A program made the position numbers and the translations under genes. A DNA stretch of 64,000 nucleotides from Capitella teleta (taxonomy: Eukaryota; Annelida; Polychaeta; Capitellidae), in assembly GCA_000328365.1 (NCBI GenBank), contig KB301925.1, forward strand, positions 5,185-69,184, written 5' to 3'. Positions 49,296-64,000 of the stretch are shown here, one piece after another. Position 1 is the first letter of the stretch, and every line of letters begins with the position of its first letter. The notes under the pieces were generated by a model. The model made no database searches. It was not told the DNA's origin and was given only the letters and a program-made list of their open reading frames with translations.

Positions 49296-52200
49296 TTTAA
49301 ATAGATATAATTTCCCTAAATATTAAGTCTTTAAAATGGAATCCTGCGATGAAAGGGCAAATTTTCGCTTCAAAGTTGAGAAAGTTCTCGCAGTTGTTTG
49401 GTTCTATGACGTTAACATCCGGGTCTCCGCAGTACACTGACGTCATCAAATGGGGGAATCCCTTTTAATTTGCGTATGTTACTATTTATAGACTGCACCA
49501 TTGCTTTCCTCAAATCGATTAAGAGTTTCCGCCAACCTTCTAGTAACTCTATCTCTTCGATGCTCAGAGTCTCAGATAATGGCACATATTTTGATTCGTC
49601 AAATATTATCACTAGGCTGAATGCAAAAAGAGTTAAACACGAGAGAGAATTTGGCTTCAAAGCAAAGGTATCTTCGTTCAAAGTATGAGCCGGTCACGTG
49701 GCCTTAGTGCTTCGCGGGGGTTTTACGCAGTTCGGTTCCCCCCGTGAGGTTAAATGAGTCATGAACTCTGCGCACTTCTTCTTCCGGTTGTTGATGTATC
49801 ACCTATCACCTTACCTACTAGTATACCATCCCAGAATCTTCGCGCTAATGCGTTGCATTGGAAAGATGTACCACAACAATCGACAAGCATCAATTTGATG
49901 TTCCTATTAGAATTTTGGAGTTTTATTTCATGCAAATTAAACCAGAAAAAAAAAGGTGTATTACAAAGGCCTACTAGCAGTGGAGAAAATTAACATAGCA
50001 AAAGACAACGATAATAAGAAGGTGGAAAACACGGGGTAAAATTATATGCCAGCATTTATCCTCGGTGTGAATGTCGACAGGTACACGTATTGGTGCATGT
50101 GTACAACGCAATTGCGCATTCGTCGGTTCTGCAGTCTTTGGGGGATAAATGAAGAATCAGATTGTTCTGCGATGAGCTCCAGTAATATTAGGCGCTCTGA
50201 ATTCAGTAGAAGAATACTGGAAACGCCGGGATTTAATAGCTTGCATAACACTTAGTATTATAACTATTATATGATTCCAGTCGTAGCAGAAAGGAATGTT
50301 GCTATAACACCAGGTTTGCATGGAGTACACGAGCACAACACAAGAGTTGCAATTAGATAAAGTATAGGCCCATCAATGAAATAAAAGCATATTGATCGAA
50401 TGCGTTATTTACGCCTATTCAATTATTCAGTAGCACTCAGATAGCGCTGCCTTTTATCCACTTTCCTCTTCTTTTATTGAACTCCAATTGCTATTTTGCA
50501 GCCTCATTTCGTTAGATTATTCTACTATTAGTATGCGTAAGCCTCCACGTCAAGTGTAATGCCAGTACTAGCAAAGATACTAGTGTCTGACTATAACCTG
50601 ACATCAGGTACGTATTTGCATACAAATGTATATTAATACTACAAATGCATATTGCAATTATAGTATCTATTTGTACACAGGTATATACCGTACATGTGCG
50701 TACAATTAAGCATGTTCTAGGCAAATTGTATCAATGAAGGGGATGGGGGTGTGACCAAGATCATCGCGCATTCATTTCATTATACACATTTACAATGTGG
50801 TAAAATGTCAATTTTATATGAGACGTTTTATTCCTATTATACTGCTCTGTTGTGATTTGTAAGTTTTTGTGATGCATGATGCACATGTCTAATACATGTA
50901 TTACATGCTACATGTAGACGTAGTGCCACAAATCTCTTAATCCTACACGTCCAAAGTCCACGTCTTATGTACCGCATGTTTACATGTTATCAAGTACGAT
51001 CCATGCAACGTTATGACAAGGACGGAGTTTTGGAAAAATGCTGACCGAATAGTGCGTTATGAATACTCATGGTATCCCAAAATACGTTGACCATGAATGG
51101 TGACAGTATGAGATTTTTTCCTGGCTGTGGGGTTTTGTGGGTCCTTTTATTGCGCTGTATGAGAGCTATTCTGTCGAATTATTGCTACGGATGCTGCGTG
51201 AAATGCATATAGAGAACACTTCCTCGTACAGGAGACATCTAAGCTGCCCGTATTATATCAAATTTACTAAAGGATAAAAGGATGAATACGGCGCACTGGA
51301 ATGGATATACTGAGTGCCATGGATGTACTGATCACGTGGCTTTGTGATGCACCGTGTCACTCGTTTACTCTTATCATATGATCATCTTTTAGCAACCATG
51401 GCTCGTTCAAGGGCTAAAGGCTGCGTCCAATACTAGTATTTCCCAGAACGTTCAATGAAAAATATTAAACAGTAAGTTTATAATATTATATAATTGTTAA
51501 GAGCCACAATTTCCCAAGGAACAGAAAATCGCAAATGCGCCAGAAGGAAACTTGGGCAAAAATATCTAAATTATATTCATTTCTTATCAGTAAGAACATT
51601 ACAGACATGAAGTATAAAAATCATTTTATTCATTTTAAAAGTCCTTTGCTTACTTTAGTTTTTACACTCAATTAAACCTCAATAACACATCTATATTTTT
51701 CTTATATCGAAGAGTGAAAAACCGACAAACACAAAAACACTGAAAATCGCATTAGAATTTGAAAAAACTCACAAGAAAAGAAACCCTTTTACGCGACATA
51801 CAAAAAGCAGATGTTGATTTCAGATAAATGTACATCTTTGATACAAACCTGGATATATAAAGATTGATTCGCTCTTGTAATCTTGTACAAAACATACAGG
51901 GTGGGACATGAATATCTTATGGTGTAATATCATATCATTTTGGTTTAATTACTTTTGTGTGAAATATTTGATCACCAGATACTTAATTACGCAACATTAT
52001 GAATATACTAATTTTTGAGAGCACAACATTGGAGAAATTTAGCTAGTAAGTTGAGAAAAAAAAAAAAAAAAATATATATATAGAAGCTATTTCCCTGCGA
52101 CTTATTTAAAAATATACAAATAATTGAATATTCCATATGCTGCTTATAAATAATGAAACATAAAGTGAACTAAAAATTTGCAAATGAACATTTTGATATG

Positions 52201-52466
52201 ACTTCTTGTTCAATAGAAAGTTATAAAAAACCCAATATTATTTCTCTTCAAAAATAACATAATAAAAGCTTTTCAAGCTAAGAGATCAGAATATGATAAT
52301 TAAGCGGTAACATTAATATACAAACAAAAAAGAAGAAAACAGAAAAAATCCAATAACCATTAGTTAGGGCGTGGCAGTGAAATTTTCAGAAAATATATTA
52401 AGAGATCTAACAGACACACAAGAGATCATAAATATGCGCATATATTAGGCTGTAGAGATTCTTCTC
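49296..52466. other. Intergenic stretch between UBE2A/B and ANKRD10
   Basis: The promoter side of UBE2A/B (CRE at 49438-49445) and the 3' side of ANKRD10. A frame at 49412-49681 (minus) has protein-like composition (SETLSIEEIELLEGWRKLL) but no family match. Two CGTTATGA motifs lie at 51009 and 51055. No other gene recognised. Confidence 0.45.
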
Positions 52467-60161
<7,695 letters not shown>

Positions 60162-63100
60162 ATGGATAAACGAATTTCACTTCTTGTGGCTGTTCTTGCA
60201 TCACTCATTGCTCTGATTTACTCCTCTGGGTACGCTTGGCCTATCTTTCGCATCTCAGTCATCCTGTTTGCATGTCTGCTCGGCCTCTACTATGGAGTTG
60301 CTAGCTCCTTAGCGCGTGGCCAGCGCTACACTCCTAACTCCCAGAGACCAGGCACTGCCCCAGTGGACATACTTATGCAGCTCGTGGTAAGTAATTCAGA
60401 ATCTACATGTCAAAAAGACATAATTTTTATTCACAGGAAAAACGGCACAAAAATCGTTTCAGCAGTCGCAAAACAGTTACAACAAAGAATTTGGACGTCG
60501 CTATTCAGCAGATATTTGATTTAATTGTTCAGGATTACGTTCATTGCTGGTATAAAGACCTTGGTATCGATTACGATTATTCTGTGCATGTTCTACAGTG
60601 AGTGTGTGTATCAATTATTATAAATAATTAATTTATACCCCGGTGTAACAGTGATGACTGGTGGGTGGTTGTGACCAAATTCTGTCACCGCTTGGAGAAG
60701 ATTAATTGGGTCAGCTTCCTAGCGAGAGATGTCGTTAATGCTTTAACTCGACATTTCCATGAAGTCAAACTAGCAAGCAAAAAGTATGATTCTGTCACAA
60801 CGTGGCATACGCTGTTTCATAAGGATTTATATTTGTTCAGATCTGCACCGCCGGAGGCTGCCTCCCCCTCCCCCCCGTTCATCCTGCACCCCTGGTTGGC
60901 ATCCCCCGAGAAAGAGCAGGATTTTCTTCGGAAATGTGCGGAGGTCCTCCTCTTGTACTTACTACCCGATACTTACGCTAAAAGTGATGAAATTCGGCAT
61001 TTATTTCGGGAAATCCTTGCGGTCAATGGTCAGTATTTTTATTTAACAGGAAAAACATATGACTTTTAACATTTTTCATTTCAGTGTTCCAGCCGGCTAT
61101 GGATATGATTTGTCACCCAGATTACATCAACCAGAAGATTGTTGAGTGCTTAAATTACAAGGAATTCCTTGCCACAGAGCAAACCAAAACTTTCACATAC
61201 GCTGCTAGTTATGAAGAATTCATGAAAATGATCGAACTCTGCCAGGATGTTGAATATCTGAAACAGCTTCGGTTTGTATGAATATTTTATTATTCCTCAG
61301 TCGTATTAATTTATTCAATTAGGTATAATATTATATCCGAGATCATGCAAGCTACTACGATACAGAATTTGAAACGCGCCAAAGGAATGGATACTGGTGA
61401 GGAATTATCTTTTTACAAATTTATTTTTATTTTTATTTTTTTTTTCCAGATAAGGAGACCGCACCTAAGGGAACAATGAAGGGTGATTTACTCAAAGCAC
61501 GCAATCTGAAGCGCTATTTAAATCAGGTAAGTTTCCATTTCTAAAGGATTTTAAAGGCAAAAAAAATGAGAAAAGAGAATTTGAATTTGGTTTCCTTCTT
61601 AAACTTAGTTGTCCATTACAAAGAATTTTTGTGAGAAGCGAATTAATTTTCTCGGAGGACCAGACTACAGAGCATGTAGTTCAACAGACTCTGCTCATGA
61701 CTTGGAAGGCATTCCCGGAAGAAAAGTTTGTACTCAAATCAATTAATCATTATTGAAAATTTGAAACTTCTTCCTTATAGGTTCTTTCTTTTGAAGTTGT
61801 CATGGCAACGCCTGAAGCGAGACATTTTTTCATGAAATATTTACAGCGTATTGATATGGAATCTCTACTTGGGTGAGTCAAAAGCATTTATGCAGGAGTT
61901 AGTAGTAGTACAGTAATTCATATCATGAATCCAATCATCATTCTCCTTCCCAGATTCTGGACATCTGTAGAGAACATGAAACTTGCCAACAAGGTAGTAG
62001 CTTCCCTTCCCCCATTTCACATATGCTTTACAGTTCCATTTCAGCGTAACTGGCACCACATGGCTACAGAAATCTTCCAAATGTTTGTGACGCCATCTGT
62101 GAGCCATGTTAAGAATCATCTGCAGAGATCAACCGTGAGACATATGGAAGCGTTCATGATGGGCGACAAGGTAATCCGTGGTTTCAATGCTTCATCACTA
62201 ATTTTTGATGAGTAAAGTGGTTGGTAAAAAAAGTTAATAACTCGCTTCAATAATACCTGGTTGCTTTAAGTGTGCTCTAGTGATGTTGTCTGTATGTAGG
62301 GACCTGAGGCGTTCTGGCGAGCACAGACCGAGATTTCGACCATCATGGAGGAGACGCACTACCCTTCGTTCATTCTGAGTGACATTTACCACCAATACAT
62401 CATGAACTATGATGAGGAGGAAGACAATGTGAACTCTGAACCTACTTTGCCTGCGGGGTCACCGTTACGCAACGCCACATTCTGCGAGACGACTTCAATG
62501 CGAACGAGAAGAATCACGCTTCACTCGAATTACGCGCAGGAAAAACTACAGGATTTGGATGAGAAAATCCTGAATAAAACGCAGGCGTTGAAAGCACTGA
62601 AATCCCAGAGATCAGAGCCAAGGGTAAGCATTTTATTCACCCACATTTAATTGACAAATTGGTCTTAAGGGACACTCAGATCAGATAGCATGGTACGGCC
62701 AGAACTCTTTAATTTGGTTTTGATTTGGATCTGTCTTGTATGAAATGAATATGTAATCCAGGCTTTCCTATTAGAATTGGTTAAACTTGATTTATTAGGT
62801 TTAAACGTGAGATATTTCCTCTCAGATTCAACGGTTGATGGAGGACATACAGAGAGAAACGATGCTGTATCACCAGGAAAGACAAGTCCTTGTTTCGCAC
62901 ATTGAGCGCACAGATCTATGGGCCGTCAACCTCGGCAGATGGAGAGCGATTATTCACAATTCACGGGGGGTCAGTTAATAATAAAGATGACTTCAAGTAT
63001 GCTGACCTCATTTAATTTTAAACAGGTCCAAGTGCAAGAGGACTGTCGCCACCCTTCCTTCCTGATCGTGGTGCATCTGCCGGAAGTTCCCTCTCCCTCC

Positions 63101-63991
63101 CCCACCCTTGATTCTGCCCACGGCTGGAGTATCAAGCGCACACTGGATGACTTCAAAGCTCTGCAGAAGGAACTTGCTCAAGTTGGTTGTCTTCATAACA
63201 ATCGATCTGGAAAATTAAATTTTTGCATATGGAAAATAGATCTCTCCTGATTTGAAGAAGAAGCCATTACCCAGAATTCATAAGTTTGGGCGTCGAAGCA
63301 GCAGTTCTGATTCTCATCTCAAAATGTCTTCGGGTCTTCAAGATTTCCTGGAAGTAAGAACTTCTGAACAATTTATATTCCTTCCAGCTTAATGTCGTCA
63401 TTTTTTTCCTCTTTTGATCAGAATATTCTTTCTGATGAGCACTTATCTCAGAGTGAGGCTGTGTTTGCCTTTTTAAGTCCGAGTCCCGAACATTTGAAAT
63501 CAGCCACAGATGCCATGAAACAGAAAGAGAGTGTCTCATTTCCAAATCTGTTCAAAAAGTATGTCTTATTTTTAGGGGTGTTTTCTTTGTATTGAAAGTA
63601 ATTTCAGTTTGTCTGGAAAACAGCATGATAGTGACAGTGAAGAGGAGCTGATGTTTGGTGAAACTCTCATGTGAGTATTCTTGCTGTTGGTCGATGTGAT
63701 GTAATAAAAGTGCGTTGTGATTTTGACTCGTACGGCCAACACCGAGAAAATGACGTTATGATTTGTCTAAATTTGTACGAAATGCCTTATGATTTCTGTT
63801 GAACCCTCCAAAGTGCGTTATGATTGACATGGCTGTGATTTCAGAGGGAGAGACGACCACAGTCGCGATTGGGTGGCCGACCCGATGTACATGCTCATAG
63901 GAGAAGTATTTGAGCTGCGCGGCGTCTTCAAATGGTTGAGACGCAGCCTCATGGGATTCGTCCAGGTGACATTTGGTCACTCCATCAACAA
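60162..63991 (+). CDS. SNX25: Sorting nexin 25 (3' end beyond window)
   Basis: Seventeen exons with matching phases: 60162-60386, 60437-60597, 60652-61028, 61085-61271, 61323-61396, 61450-61526, 61609-61725, 61781-61872, 61954-61993, 62045-62170, 62300-62623, 62826-62969, 63026-63181, 63240-63353, 63422-63558, 63608-63670, 63845-63991 (853 aa so far). Order: two N-terminal membrane helices (LLVAVLASLIALIY, ISVILFACLLGLYYGV); PXA domain (IQQIFDLIVQDYVHCWY, FCHRLEKINWVSFLARDVV); RGS domain (FFMKYLQRIDMESLLGFWTS, YPSFILSDIYHQYI); coiled coil (about 570-645); PX domain (FLIVVHLPEV, GWSIKRTLDDFKALQKEL, RIHKFGRR); start of the C-terminal nexin domain (EVFELRGVFKWLRRSLMGFV). SNX25 is an endosomal/ER-associated regulator of receptor traffic. 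SNX13/SNX14 share this layout, but the PX region and tail favour SNX25. Introns are short (often under 80 bp). Confidence 0.88.
63671..63844. repeat. Intron of SNX25 with four near-copies of the CGTTATGA motif
   Basis: GTGCGTTGTGATTTTGAC (about 63710), GACGTTATGATTTGTC (63752), GCCTTATGATTTCTG (63784) and GTGCGTTATGATTGACA (63813) lie in one direction about 30-40 bp apart. Confidence 0.8.
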
Positions 63992-64000
63992 GTGAGGCCT

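Noticed and set aside
49412-49681. Minus-strand frame upstream of UBE2A/B considered as a gene
   Set aside because: Protein-like in places but no family match, no splice support, and it overlaps the likely promoter region.

Overview
This window is animal genomic DNA: intron-rich genes with GT-AG junctions, AATAAA poly(A) signals, TATA boxes, LINE, DNA-transposon and LTR-element remnants, many microsatellites, and one assembly gap (54244-55085). The gene set (BATF-like bZIP, NIT-domain guanylyl cyclase, UFSP2, UBE2A/B, ANKRD10, SNX25), an envelope-bearing Ty3-type fossil and moderately short introns point to an invertebrate, probably marine. I cannot name the phylum from the sequence alone; an invertebrate deuterostome or a lophotrochozoan would fit.

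Layout. 0.8-5.7 kb: three-exon BATF-like bZIP gene (+) whose large intron holds a broken P-element/THAP-type transposase fragment. 6.4-8.7 kb: secreted protein with three PAN/Apple modules (+) and a 3' UTR made of a 10-bp minisatellite. 8.9-9.3 kb: Tc1/mariner remnant. 11.6-12.3 kb: intron-containing pseudogene of the tyrosine kinase CSK. 12.4-18.7 kb: gene-poor. 18.7-20.6 kb: mucin-like type I membrane protein (+). 22.0-24.7 kb: repeats and a LINE with a (TTA)n tail. 26.4-29.8 kb: NIT-domain guanylyl cyclase (+). 30.2-32.4 kb: intronless 11-finger C2H2 protein (-). 32.8-33.7 kb: unrecognised coding-like fragment (-) with a duplicated piece. 35.0-39.5 kb: Ty3-type LTR retrotransposon fossil with an envelope-like region. 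40.4-44.7 kb: UFSP2 (+). 45.6-49.3 kb: UBE2A/B (-). 52.5-59.0 kb: ANKRD10 (-). 60.2-64.0 kb: SNX25 (+), running off the end.

The right 24 kb is a run of conserved housekeeping genes; UFSP2 and SNX25 are also neighbours on human 4q35.1, so part of the order looks old. Two adjacent genes there carry duplicated exons. UBE2A/B has two homologous last exons, one encoding the normal metazoan end and one an acidic tail like that of yeast Rad6. ANKRD10 has two homologous ankyrin exons separated by a 34-nt intron, a layout expected for mutually exclusive splicing.

The most unexpected non-coding signal is a short motif, core CGTTATGA (often GTGCGTTATGATT), which I find by eye 18 times on both strands. 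It is often paired or clustered, including perfect inverted repeats and intronic clusters in the guanylyl cyclase and SNX25 genes. The exon structures below were worked out by hand from splice sites, phase and family similarity; no alignment or expression data were available.
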